Positions 24,651 to 35,267 of a stretch of 35,267 nt of DNA are shown in pieces. The stretch lies in NCBI GenBank assembly GCA_031253955.1, contig JAIRVJ010000120.1:1-35267 (forward strand). Reading direction: 5' to 3'. Every line of letters starts with the position of its first letter. The first letter of the stretch is position 1. Below the pieces are notes generated by a model, which was given only the letters and a program-made list of their open reading frames with translations, was not told where the DNA came from and did no database searches. The stretch is from Burkholderiaceae bacterium (lineage in GTDB: Bacteria; Pseudomonadota; Gammaproteobacteria; Burkholderiales; Burkholderiaceae_C). A program made the position numbers and the translations under genes.

Positions 24651-25736
24651 TTACCGCTTTTGCGCCTCCGGCGGCGCCGCGCGCAGATATTGCGCGGGCC
24701 AGCGCCCTGTCTGGCCGAGCGCCTGCGCGGCGTGCAGCGGCCAATGGGGGTCGCGCAGGCTTTCGCGGCCCAGCAAAACCATATCGGCCTGGCCCGTGCG
24801 AATGATGTGATCGGCCTGCGCCGCTGCGGTGATAAAGCCCACGGCGGCCGTGGGCAGCGCGGTTTCGCGGCGGATGCGTTCGGCAAACGGGGTCTGAAAG
24901 CCCGGACCGGCGGCAATTGCGGCGTCCGGCGTCAGACCGGCGGAGGAAACATCCACCATGTCCACGCCCAGCGCGCCGAGATCGCGGCAGAGGGCGACCG
25001 TTTCATCGGCATTCCAGCCGCCATCCACCCAGTCGGTGGCGGAAAGGCGAATCAGCAACGGCAAATCATCGGGCCACTCCTTGCGCACGGCCTTGACCAC
25101 TTCGCGCACCAGGCGGGTGCGATTGGCAAAACTGCCGCCCCAGCCGTCGGTGCGGCGATTGGCCAGCGGCGACAGGAATTGATGGAGCAGATAACCGTGG
25201 GCGGCGTGAATCTCGACGGCCCGGAAACCGGCCGCGTGGGCGCGGCGGGCAGCGGCGGCGAAAGCGGCAATGACTTCGGCGATGCCCGCCTCGTCCAGCG
25301 CCTGCGGCGTGGCATAGCCTTCGCCGAACGATAGCGCCGAGGGCGCAACGGTCGGCCAGCCGCCGGCGCTGGCGTCCAGCGAGACTTGCGGCTGCCAGCC
25401 CAGGCCGATTGAACCCTTGCGTCCGGCATGGGCAAGCTGGATCGCGGCGGCGCAGCCCTGCGCATGGGCAAAGCGGACAATGCGCGCCAGCGGCTCAATG
25501 TGCCGGTCGTCCCACAGCCCCAGATCTGCCGGGCTGATGCGCCCTTCAGGCACAACGCCCGTCGCCTCGACAATCATCAAGGCCGCGCCGCCGACAGCGC
25601 GGCTGCCGTAGTGGACGGCATGCCATTCCGAGGCGGTGCCATCCTCGGCGGAATACTGGCACATCGGCGAAATGCCGATACGGTTGGACAGTGCAAGCGA
25701 GCGCAGTTGCAGGGGAGCAAACAGATGGGCAGGCAT
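24651..25736 (-). CDS. NADH:flavin oxidoreductase, YqjM/XenA-type OYE
   Basis: FMN enzyme of the thermophilic-like OYE class, 361 residues from MPAHLFAPLQLRSLALSNRI. It has PMCQYSAEDG with the cysteine that tunes the flavin in this class, QLAHAGRKGS, HAAHGYLLHQFLSPLANRRT with the His/His substrate pair, GGSFANRTRLVREV, and GRESLRDPHWPLHAA near the end. It is distinct from the classical OYE at 19297-20355 (which has His/Asn), so the window holds two different OYE classes. It converges on the LysR gene. The frame is open further upstream, but the chosen start matches the family. Confidence 0.92.
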   Translation of the reverse strand: MPAHLFAPLQLRSLALSNRIGISPMCQYSAEDGTASEWHAVHYGSRAVGGAALMIVEATGVVPEGRISPADLGLWDDRHIEPLARIVRFAHAQGCAAAIQLAHAGRKGSIGLGWQPQVSLDASAGGWPTVAPSALSFGEGYATPQALDEAGIAEVIAAFAAAARRAHAAGFRAVEIHAAHGYLLHQFLSPLANRRTDGWGGSFANRTRLVREVVKAVRKEWPDDLPLLIRLSATDWVDGGWNADETVALCRDLGALGVDMVDVSSAGLTPDAAIAAGPGFQTPFAERIRRETALPTAAVGFITAAAQADHIIRTGQADMVLLGRESLRDPHWPLHAAQALGQTGRWPAQYLRAAPPEAQKR

Positions 25737-25888
25737 GAGACAAATCCTCGTGACGATGGTGGGAGAAAACCGGATGATAAAGACGATCATGGAAAATCAC
25801 GGCCATGAGACTGAAAATCCGGAAATGGGGCCATGGGCGGGAGTTCTGGTGATGATCACCACGCCCCAAAGGAAACGGGAATTACAAG

Positions 25889-26111
25889 CAAAATCACCTA
25901 ATTAGGCACATACCTCAGATAGAAGTGAAGGAGGCTGCATGTGGCTTGGAGCGTTTGCTATTCTTTTTGCGCCGCTTGCCCCCCACCCTAACCCTCCCCC
26001 GCACGCGGGGGAGGGAATCTGAACTCCTTCCCCCGCGTGCGGGGGAAGGCCGGGATGGGGGCAGCGGCGCGACAGTCTTATCTGAGGTATGTACCTAATC
26101 AGGCAAAATCA
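25889..26111. mobile_element. 207-bp MITE with 25-bp inverted repeats and 8-bp target duplication
   Basis: The left terminus 25897-25921 (starting CCTAATTAGGCACATACC) and the right terminus 26079-26103 are inverted repeats matching at 23 of 25 positions. Immediately outside, CAAAATCA occurs at 25889-25896 and again at 26104-26111, an exact 8-bp direct repeat as left by a transposase. The 207-bp body has no reading frame of note and holds two REP-type palindromes (25992-26049). The driving transposase is not in the window, and the family is not recognised. It lies between the OYE and ligA genes. Confidence 0.85.
25992..26049. repeat. REP/BIME pair
   Basis: Two near-identical 24-nt palindromes, CCCTCCCCCGC-AC-GCGGGGGAGGG (25992-26015) and CCTTCCCCCGC-GT-GCGGGGGAAGG (26026-26049), are spaced by 10 nt. 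Outer sequences CCCCACCC and GGGATGGGG are partly complementary, so the unit can fold into one larger structure, as in BIMEs. It lies within the MITE at 25897-26103. A shorter relative is at 15964-15985. Confidence 0.8.
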
Positions 26112-26160
26112 GGATATAACCCAGTGTGGGCTTAGACTTGGAGCTACATTGTTGATAGCG

Positions 26161-29267
<3,107 letters not shown>

Positions 29268-29368
29268 GGGAGCGGATATGCCGGAACCGGGGAATTTCAA
29301 ACCAAATAGGCCAATAACCTATGTGTGGTATTGGTTTGTGGCTAGCATTATAATAGCGAAATAACCGC
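29268..29368 (-). promoter_or_regulatory. Promoter and hairpin leader of the EamA gene
   Basis: Read on the minus strand, TATAAT occurs at 29352-29347 as a perfect -10 candidate, with no good -35. The following leader of about 70 nt carries CAAACCAATA (near 29340-29331), which can pair with TTGGTTTG further down, or alternatively with the nearer TATTGG. Two mutually exclusive hairpins are therefore possible before the start codon. The pairing is read by eye. Confidence 0.4.
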
Positions 29369-29953
29369 TCATGCGTTTTCCAAAGCGCCACGGCCAAAAA
29401 CCGTAAATGTGGCATAGGGCGATAGTTTGCGTTGCAGAAAATCACTCACCGCAGCGCCGACTTGGGGTAAATAAAGCGGTTTCACGGTTTTTTCCAGCCC
29501 ATCGCTGAAAGCCAAGCAGATAGAACAAGGTTGCGGCCAGAATTTTGAAGGCGGCGGCAGCATGATCGTCACGCCGCGCAACGTTGACAGCGGTTCCTTG
29601 ATTCGTGTCGGCCATACGTAGCCGTTCAACTCCAGCGTGAGCGTGTCCTGATCCACCCGCACGAGAGGCCGCCCAAACGGGAAGCGGCGGCGTTCGATTC
29701 GAATCAGCAGCAAAGAGAGCAATATGACCAGTGAAACTCCTGCCGCCCAATACCATAACACATCATTCAATGGCATGTGCCGGGATGAATCAAAAAATCT
29801 GACGCCAGCCTGAAGAAATATGACGATCAGCAAAATAATATACGATTTGATATACGTCTGGCTCCAGGTCATTGACAAATAGAGCGTACCGTCCTGCTCG
29901 ACAATGGAATAGCCGAACCACTTGTGCCACCAGCTTTGCCGCGTTGACTCCAT
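29369..29953 (-). CDS. Hypothetical membrane protein with two N-terminal helices
   Basis: A 194-residue protein of unknown function. After a short cytosolic start (MESTRQSWWHKWFGYSIVEQ) there are two membrane helices near residues 35-52 (SYIILLIVIFLQAGVRFF) and 65-85 (VLWYWAAGVSLVILLSLLLI). A basic patch (RIERRRFPFGRP) and a soluble C-terminal domain rich in beta-strand-like stretches (LVRVDQDTLTLELNGYVWPT) follow. The layout resembles small bacterial PH-like membrane-anchored proteins, but no family is recognised. It is AT-richer than its neighbours. The start is preceded by GGAGTGATCCC on the minus strand, a good ribosome-binding site. Confidence 0.75.
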   Translation of the reverse strand: MESTRQSWWHKWFGYSIVEQDGTLYLSMTWSQTYIKSYIILLIVIFLQAGVRFFDSSRHMPLNDVLWYWAAGVSLVILLSLLLIRIERRRFPFGRPLVRVDQDTLTLELNGYVWPTRIKEPLSTLRGVTIMLPPPSKFWPQPCSICLAFSDGLEKTVKPLYLPQVGAAVSDFLQRKLSPYATFTVFGRGALENA

Positions 29954-30152
29954 GGGATCACTCCTTTGCTGCTTTCATGCACCATCATAATGCCAATTCA
30001 TTGACCTTGAAAACCACGAAGAGCGGACAGCTTGCGCCGCAATTGGAACCGCCATTTTTCGATGATTTTTTGCACTGTGCGCGAAGAATGACGCCTCTTT
30101 CTCGCCCCATGCTCAACCTTCAACGCCACCCCCCTGCCCTACACTCGCCGCC

Positions 30153-32648
30153 ATGCAACCGGAAGCGCCTGCCGCCGATGTTGAACATGGGGCCAGTTCG
30201 GCTCCGGCGCCGTTTTGGCCCGGGCTGAACCGGCGTGGGGCGGAGTGGCTGGGCAATTTCGGGGCGCTGGCGGCGGTGCTGCTGTTTCTGGCGGTGGTGG
30301 CGGCGTCGTTCTGGTATTTGCGGCAGGAAGAAGCGCGGCGCGAGCAGGAGGCGGTCGAGCGCGATGTGGAGTATGCCGGGCAGCGGCTGCGCTTGCACAT
30401 GCAGGAGCGGCAGGAGCTGGTGATGCGGCTGGCGCGCGAGATGGCCGATGGCGAGGTGCGCCAGACCCGGTGGTTTCACGCGCACGCTGAGTCGCTGATG
30501 GCGCAATATCCGGGACTGCTGGCGCTTTCGTGGATCGACGCGCAGCAGCGCGTGCTGGCGACGCAGGCTTCGCCCAGCGTGGCGGCGCCGCGTCCATGGA
30601 CGGACGGGCAAAACCTGCTGCGCCACGCGGCAACCGGGGCCGGTTACGCCCAGGCGCGCGATTCGGGCCAGCCGGTGTATGCGCAGCCGGTGACCGGCGG
30701 GCAGGAGGAGCCGATTTTGCAGTTGCACGTGCCGCTGGTCTCGCACGGCCAGTTCGCGGGTGATCTGCTGGCCGAGTATTCGATTGACGGGCTGCTGCGC
30801 TACGACGTGCCTTCGGACGTGCTGGCCCGGTACGCCGGGGCGCTGCTGGACGGCCAGGGGGGGCGGCTGCTGGCAGGGCAGTCGATTCCCGACCGACCGG
30901 CGCTGAACGCAGATCTGCCGTGGGCCGCGAAGGCCATTGCTTATGAGTTGCCGGTTGCGCCGGTGGGCGCTGGCCTGGTGTTGCGCGCGCAGGCGTGGCG
31001 CACGTCGCAAAGCGTGCTGGGCGGGGCGCTGTTCTGGCTGGCGGCGGCGCTGTCGCTGCTTACGGTGTGGGTGCTGCTGGTCAACTGGCGCCAGATGCGC
31101 CGGCGCCAGCAGGCGCAGGCGGCGCTGCAGGCGGAAACCTCGTTTCGCCGCGCGATTGAAAACTCAATGATGACGGGGATGCGCGCGCTCGATCTGCAAG
31201 GGCGCATTACCTACGTGAACCCGGCCTTTTGCCAGATGACGGGCTGGAGCGAGGGCGAGCTGGTGGGCTGCGTGGAGCCTTTTCCCTACTGGCCCGATGA
31301 AGACCGGCAGGCGCTTGCGGCCCGCTTGCGCGAGGAGTTGGCCGGAGCGATTGCTGCGCCGGGTTTTCAGATGCGGGTGCGGCGCAAGAATGGCAGCATT
31401 TTCGATGCCCGGATGTACATATCGCCGCTGATCGACGGCACGGGCAAACACCGGGGCTGGATCGCATCGATCACCGACATTACCGAGCCGAGCCGCGTGC
31501 GCCAGCAGTTGGCCGCCTCCAACGCGCGCTTTACCAACGTGCTGGAGGCGCTAGACGCCTCGGTTTCAGTGGCGCCGATGGGCAGCGCCGAACTGCTGTA
31601 CGCCAACCGCATGTACCGCCTGTGGTTCGACGGCGCCACCAGCGCCGGGCACCTGCTGCTGCTGGAGCAGGCGGGCACGCCAGAAAACGCCGCCGCTTCA
31701 CCCCCCGGCGAGGCCGGCGACGACGAACTGGCCGGCCTGCCGCTCGCTAGTCTGGCGGCCAGCCAGCCCGAGCGCGCGGAGGTGTACGTGGAGCCACTGG
31801 GCAAGTGGCTGGAAGTGCGCTCGCGTTACCTGCACTGGGTGGACGGGCGGCTGGCGCAGATGGTGATTGCCACCGACATCACGGCGCGCCGGCAGGCCGA
31901 GGAACTGGCCGCCGCGCAAGCCGAGCGCGCGCAGGCTTCCAGCCGCCTGATCGCCGTGGGCGAGATGGCTTCCAGCGTGGCGCACGAGTTGAACCAGCCG
32001 CTGACGGCGATCAGCAACTACTGCACCGGCATGATCGCCCGCGTGAAGGACGGCGGGCTGGGCCAGAGCGAGTTGCTGGGCGCGCTGGAAAAAACGGCGC
32101 GCCAGGCGCAGCGCGCCGGGCAGGTGGTGCAGCACATCCGCGGCCTGGTGCAGCGCAGCGCGCCGCGGCGCAGCGCGACGCAGGTGGCCGCCATCGTCGA
32201 GCAGACGGCAGAACTGGCCGAGGCTGAACTGCGCCGCCGCCAGGTGCGTCTGGAGCGCCACGTGGCGGCGGATTTGCCGCCGGTCATGGCCGATCCGATC
32301 CTGATCGAGCAGGTGCTGCTCAATCTGATCAAAAACGGCGCCGAGTCCATCGATGCCGCGCAGCGCGAGCCGGCCCGCCGGCGCGTGGAATTGCGCGTGC
32401 AGGCCGCCGAGGCGGACGGCCAGCCGGTGGTGCAATTCAGCGTGACCGATGCCGGCGCCGGCATTGCGCCAGAGGCGTTTGGCCGCCTGTACGAGGTTTT
32501 CTTTTCCACCAAGCGCGAGGGGCTGGGCATCGGCCTGAATCTGTGCCGCTCCATCATCGAGTCGCACCAGGGGCGGATACAGGCGGAGAATATCTACAAT
32601 GAAGATCGCATCGCGGGATGCCGCTTCACTTTCTGGCTTCCGGCGTGA
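30153..32648 (+). CDS. PAS-domain sensor histidine kinase (FixL/DctS-type)
   Basis: Membrane sensor kinase of 831 residues. TM1 (about 35-57) and TM2 (about 288-312) bracket a 230-residue periplasmic sensor region. A PAS domain follows at about 331-450 (FRRAIENSMMTGMRALDLQG, NPAFCQMTGWSEGELVG) and a second PAS-like region at about 455-575. The HisKA helix has VAHELNQPLTAISNY with phosphoacceptor H611. The ATPase domain has N728 in NLIKNGAESI, DAGAGI and GLGIGLNLCRSIIESH. The HELNQPL form is typical of FixL/DctS/TodS-type kinases paired with FixJ-like regulators. The cognate regulator follows at once (32688). The signal is unknown. Confidence 0.93.
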   Translation: MQPEAPAADVEHGASSAPAPFWPGLNRRGAEWLGNFGALAAVLLFLAVVAASFWYLRQEEARREQEAVERDVEYAGQRLRLHMQERQELVMRLAREMADGEVRQTRWFHAHAESLMAQYPGLLALSWIDAQQRVLATQASPSVAAPRPWTDGQNLLRHAATGAGYAQARDSGQPVYAQPVTGGQEEPILQLHVPLVSHGQFAGDLLAEYSIDGLLRYDVPSDVLARYAGALLDGQGGRLLAGQSIPDRPALNADLPWAAKAIAYELPVAPVGAGLVLRAQAWRTSQSVLGGALFWLAAALSLLTVWVLLVNWRQMRRRQQAQAALQAETSFRRAIENSMMTGMRALDLQGRITYVNPAFCQMTGWSEGELVGCVEPFPYWPDEDRQALAARLREELAGAIAAPGFQMRVRRKNGSIFDARMYISPLIDGTGKHRGWIASITDITEPSRVRQQLAASNARFTNVLEALDASVSVAPMGSAELLYANRMYRLWFDGATSAGHLLLLEQAGTPENAAASPPGEAGDDELAGLPLASLAASQPERAEVYVEPLGKWLEVRSRYLHWVDGRLAQMVIATDITARRQAEELAAAQAERAQASSRLIAVGEMASSVAHELNQPLTAISNYCTGMIARVKDGGLGQSELLGALEKTARQAQRAGQVVQHIRGLVQRSAPRRSATQVAAIVEQTAELAEAELRRRQVRLERHVAADLPPVMADPILIEQVLLNLIKNGAESIDAAQREPARRRVELRVQAAEADGQPVVQFSVTDAGAGIAPEAFGRLYEVFFSTKREGLGIGLNLCRSIIESHQGRIQAENIYNEDRIAGCRFTFWLPA

Positions 32649-32687
32649 GCCGTGCCAACGCCGCGCTCAACCACTCCTCCTTCAGTC

Positions 32688-33311
32688 ATGGCCTTCCGAT
32701 CCAAGAGAGGTACCGTGTACGTCATCGACGATGACGAGGCGGTGCGCGACTCCATCCAGTGGCTGCTCGAAGGACAGTACTTCCGCGTGCGCTGCTTCGA
32801 GTCGGCGGAGGCGTTTTTGGCACGCTTCGACCCGCGCGAAGTGGCCTGCCTGCTGGCCGACATCCGCATGGACGGCATGACCGGGCTGGAGCTGCAAGAC
32901 CGCCTGATCGAGCGCGATTCGCCGCTGCCCATCGTCTTCATCACCGGCCACGGCGACGTGCCCATGGCCGTCGATACGATGAAAAAAGGCGCCACCGATT
33001 TCATCCAGAAGCCGTTTCAGGGCGAGCGGATCATCGCCGTGGTGGAAAAGGCGCTGGAACACGCCAAGGCCGCCTTCAGCGAATACCAGCAGGCGGCCGC
33101 CCGCGAGGCTTTGCTGACCAGGCTGACGCGCCGCCAGTTGCAGGTGCTCGAAGGCGTGGCCGCCGGGCGGCTGAACAAGCAGATCGCCGATGACTTGCAC
33201 CTGAGCATCAAGACAGTGGAATCGCACCGCGCCATCATCATGAAAAAAATGGGCGCCGGCAATGTGGCCGACCTGATCAAGATCGTTCTGGGTCAGAACG
33301 AAACCAAGTAA
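32688..33311 (+). CDS. FixJ-type response regulator with LuxR HTH
   Basis: A two-domain response regulator of 207 residues. The receiver domain (about 8-125) has the acidic pocket VIDDDEA, phosphoacceptor D58 in LLADIRMDG, FITGHGDVPMAV and the K in FIQKPF. The LuxR/FixJ HTH (about 140-200) has LTRRQLQVLEGVAAGRLNKQ, IADDLHLSIKTVESHRA and IMKKMGAGNVADLI. A GTG start at 32652 in the same frame is possible, but MAFRSKRGTVYVIDDD is the better match to relatives. It follows the sensor kinase within 40 bp and precedes folD by 73 bp; the trio order is conserved in Comamonadaceae. Target genes are not visible. Confidence 0.94.
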   Translation: MAFRSKRGTVYVIDDDEAVRDSIQWLLEGQYFRVRCFESAEAFLARFDPREVACLLADIRMDGMTGLELQDRLIERDSPLPIVFITGHGDVPMAVDTMKKGATDFIQKPFQGERIIAVVEKALEHAKAAFSEYQQAAAREALLTRLTRRQLQVLEGVAAGRLNKQIADDLHLSIKTVESHRAIIMKKMGAGNVADLIKIVLGQNETK

Positions 33312-33373
33312 GGTTGAGCGTTTGGCGTGAAAATCCACGCGGCATCTCTCTCGCTCAACGCTCAACACTCAAC
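33312..33373 (+). promoter_or_regulatory. Hairpin leader repeat in front of folD
   Basis: The sequence starts immediately after the response-regulator stop with GGTTGAGCGTTTGGCGTGA, contains the core GCGGCATCTC (33340-33349) and ends with heptamers CGCTCAA-CGCTCAA-CACTCAA. TTGAGCGTT (33314-33322) and AACGCTCAA (33357-33365) pair perfectly over 9 bp. It ends 11 bp before the folD ATG, and no Shine-Dalgarno sequence is obvious. It shares start, core and end with the def leader at 19218-19292, in the same orientation to its gene. Confidence 0.6.
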
Positions 33374-33384
33374 GGTAAACCACC

Positions 33385-34236
33385 ATGACCGCACAACTCA
33401 TCGACGGCAACGCCCTGGCGCGCACAGTGCGCGCCGAAGTCGCCGGGCGCGTGGCCGCCCTCCAACAGCGCGGCATCACGCCGCGCCTAACCGTGTTTCT
33501 GGTCGGCGACAACCCGGCCAGCCAGGTTTATGTGCGCAACAAAGTCGCCGACAGCGAACAGACCGGCCTTGCGGCCACGCTGGAGCGTTACCCCGCCGCC
33601 CTGCCGCAAGCCGAGCTGTTGGCGCGCATCCGCGCCCTTAACGCGGATGCGCGCGTGCACGGCATTCTGGTGCAACTGCCGCTGCCCGTGCACCTGGACG
33701 CGCAAGCCGTCATCGAAACCATCGCACCCGAAAAAGACGTGGACGGTTTTCACGTCGCCAGCGCGGGAGCGCTCATGGTCGGGCGGCCCGGCTTTCGCCC
33801 CTGCACGCCCTACGGCTGCATGAAGATGATCGAAAGCATCGGCTACGGCCTGAAAGGCAAACACGCCGTCGTCATCGGCCGCAGCAACATCGTCGGCAAG
33901 CCGATGGCGCTGATGCTGCTGGCGCAAAACGCCACCGTCACCGTCTGCCACAGCGCCACGCGCGATCTGGCGCGGCACACGCGCGAGGCCGACGTGATCG
34001 TGGCCGCCGTAGGCAAACGCAACGTGCTCACCGCTGACATGGTGAAACCCGGCGCGCTCATCATCGACGTGGGCATGAACCGCGACGATGCGGGCAAGCT
34101 CTGCGGCGACGTGGATTTCGCCGGCGTCAGCCAGGTGGCCGGCTGGATCACCCCCGTCCCCGGCGGCGTCGGCCCCATGACCCGCGCCATGCTGCTGGTC
34201 AACACCATCGAGGCGGCGGAAGCGGCAGCATCTTGA
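33385..34236 (+). CDS. folD: Methylenetetrahydrofolate dehydrogenase/cyclohydrolase FolD
   Basis: Bifunctional cytosolic enzyme that turns 5,10-methylene-THF into 10-formyl-THF, the formyl donor for purines and fMet-tRNA. The 283 residues are normal for the family. Motifs are [11 protein letters not shown] with the catalytic tyrosine and lysine, [30 protein letters not shown], the NADP-binding [17 protein letters not shown], and [14 protein letters not shown] at the end. The ATG at 33385 follows the hairpin leader. An IS5-type element begins within 5 bp of the stop codon, so any native downstream sequence or terminator has been replaced. Confidence 0.96.
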   Translation: MTAQLIDGNALARTVRAEVAGRVAALQQRGITPRLTVFLVGDNPASQVYVRNKVADSEQTGLAATLERYPAALPQAELLARIRALNADARVHGILVQLPLPVHLDAQAVIETIAPEKDVDGFHVASAGALMVGRPGFRPCTPYGCMKMIESIGYGLKGKHAVVIGRSNIVGKPMALMLLAQNATVTVCHSATRDLARHTREADVIVAAVGKRNVLTADMVKPGALIIDVGMNRDDAGKLCGDVDFAGVSQVAGWITPVPGGVGPMTRAMLLVNTIEAAEAAAS

Positions 34237-34699
34237 TACTAAGGAACCTCTGAACAACCCTGTCACCCCAACCCCGCCAGAGCCGCGTTAAAGGCAGATG
34301 ATGACGATGACCCACCTGAGCGGACAAACCATGAAGCAGATGAGCCTGAGCGCCAACGGCTTTGACAAAGCGCCGCTGCGCACGCGCCGACAACAGGTTC
34401 TCGAAGAAATGGAGCGCGTCGTGCCCTGGAACGAGTGGGTAGCGCTGATCGCTGCGCACACCCCCGCGGGCAGCGGCCCCAAGGGCGCACGTCCCCCTTT
34501 TGCCTTGCACACCATGGCTGCGCATCCACTTTCTCCAGCAGTGGTACGGCCTGTCCGATCCGGCCATGCAACAAGCGCTGCACGACATCCCGCTGTACCG
34601 CAACTTTTGCCAGCTTGATGCCACGCAAACGCGCCTGCCTGATGAAAGCACCATCCTGAAGTTTCGCCACCTGCTGGAGCGCCACCAACTGGCCGGTAT
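34237..34699 (+). mobile_element. IS5-family element, left part, interrupted and frameshifted
   Basis: The end begins about 34240 with AAGGAACCTCTGAACAACCC, next to a CTAA target-like site. The transposase starts at 34331 with MKQMSLSANGFDKAPLRT and reads to about ARPPFALHTM, then shifts frame by one base near 34514 and continues as LRIHFLQQWYGLSDPAMQQA with DESTILKFRHLLERHQLAG, as in IS5-type transposases. It stops at about 34699, where an IS630-type element is inserted. The catalytic DDE domain and right end are absent. The element is therefore dead and older than the IS630 insertion. Confidence 0.85.
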
Positions 34700-35267
34700 A
34701 GTCAATCCCCCAAATAATCGGAGGTCCCGATCATCTCATCCAGCGCGTCACCAACTTTGCACCAGCGGCCCTTGAGATTGGCCCAGAGCTTTTCAATTGG
34801 GTTGAGATCAGGACTGTAGGGCCGCCAGTACAGCAGTTGACAGCCAGCGTGCTCCACCAAGCGGCGCGTGTGCTCTGACTTGTGAAAGCTGGCGTTGTCC
34901 AGCACCATGGTGCTACCGCTGGCCCATTGCGGCAACAGCATGTGCTCCAGCCACTGGTTGAATACTTCCCCGTGTTGCAGGTGCCTTCAAAGAGCATGGA
35001 GGCCATGAGTTTGCGCTCACGACGGGTGCGCGGTCTTTGTTGGCTGTTTTGCAGACCATGAACCTTGTGCCCCCTGCGCGCCCAGCCATGTGTGCGGTGG
35101 GCGCTGGCAACAAAGCCGGTTTCATCCAGATACACCAGCGCTCGTCCTCTGGAACGTTCTCGCCCGTGGCGCAGCAGGTACTTTTTGCGCTGGAGCGCGC
35201 TTGCTGGGGTGAACGCTTGGGCGTAACGCAGCGTTTTTTTACAGGTGATCTTCATGGCTTTGAGCGC
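34698..35267 (-). mobile_element. IS630-family element, partial and frameshifted (right window edge)
   Basis: On the minus strand the frame from 35255 to about 34970 reads LVYLDETGFVASAHRTHGWA with the first catalytic aspartate, then shifts one frame near 34968-34975 (around GTGTTGCAGG). It continues as FNQWLEHMLLPQWASGSTMV, LDNASFHKSEHTRRLVEHAG (second Asp) and PDLNPIEKLWANLK (Glu), stopping at 34702. TATA at 34697-34700 is the likely TA target. The N-terminal HTH half runs off the window. It interrupts the IS5-type element and is the inverted relative of the copy at 1-183. Confidence 0.88.

Noticed and set aside
25897-26103. CRISPR-like or att-site interpretation of the repeats between the OYE and ligA genes
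   Set aside because: There are only two palindromes with a 10-nt gap and no spacers, and the outer inverted repeats with an 8-bp duplication point to a MITE.
33352-33372. The CGCTCAA heptamers before folD as a phase-variable tandem repeat
   Set aside because: Only three units, one of them imperfect, lie outside the coding frame. The match with the def leader makes a structured leader or dispersed repeat more likely.

Overview
The window reads as a GC-rich betaproteobacterial chromosome segment, most likely Burkholderiales and probably Comamonadaceae. The evidence is the lptF-lptG pair divergent from pepA-holC, a FixL/FixJ-type two-component pair directly upstream of folD, a PiT transporter with a DUF47 partner, and an IPTL-CTERM surface protein. 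No rRNA, tRNA or CRISPR array was recognised.

Layout. 1-183 is the 3' end of an IS630-type element. 239-4377 is a conserved core block: lptG and lptF on the minus strand (LPS export permeases), then pepA and holC on the plus strand. 4378-5669 is a mobile-element graveyard: the tail of a Tyr/Gly/Arg-rich protein, a probable IS21-type end and a decayed group II intron whose reverse transcriptase has YADG in place of YADD. 5793-9354 holds an acyl-CoA synthetase, a DUF2167 membrane protein and a site-2-type protease. serB follows on the minus strand, then a 944-residue beta-helix surface protein with an InlB-type repeat and an IPTL-CTERM tail. 13775-18443 is a probable minus-strand operon in the order CoA-transferase, ROK kinase, DUF486, DUF47 and PiT. 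18687-25736 holds peptide deformylase and a cluster of redox enzymes (two Old Yellow Enzyme relatives, an NmrA-type reductase, a nitroreductase) with two LysR regulators. ligA, an EamA exporter and a small membrane protein follow on the minus strand. The two-component pair and folD are on the plus strand. The right end is an IS5-type fragment cut by a second IS630-type copy, inverted relative to the left one.

The most unusual signals are small repeats. (1) A 165-bp foldback element with terminal inverted repeats sits inside ligA in frame and adds 55 codons between the OB-fold and the zinc finger. (2) A hairpin leader with a conserved TTGAGCGTT/AACGCTCAA stem and a GCGGCATCTC core fills the gaps just before both def and folD, in the same orientation; both genes serve N-formylmethionine metabolism. 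(3) A 207-bp MITE with 25-bp inverted repeats and an exact 8-bp target duplication carries a REP/BIME pair between ligA and an OYE gene. The inserted element in ligA shares its end sequence with the IS5-type end beside folD, which suggests how it moved.

All calls come from reading the sequence and translations. No database search was run, so family names rest on recognised motifs and overall resemblance.
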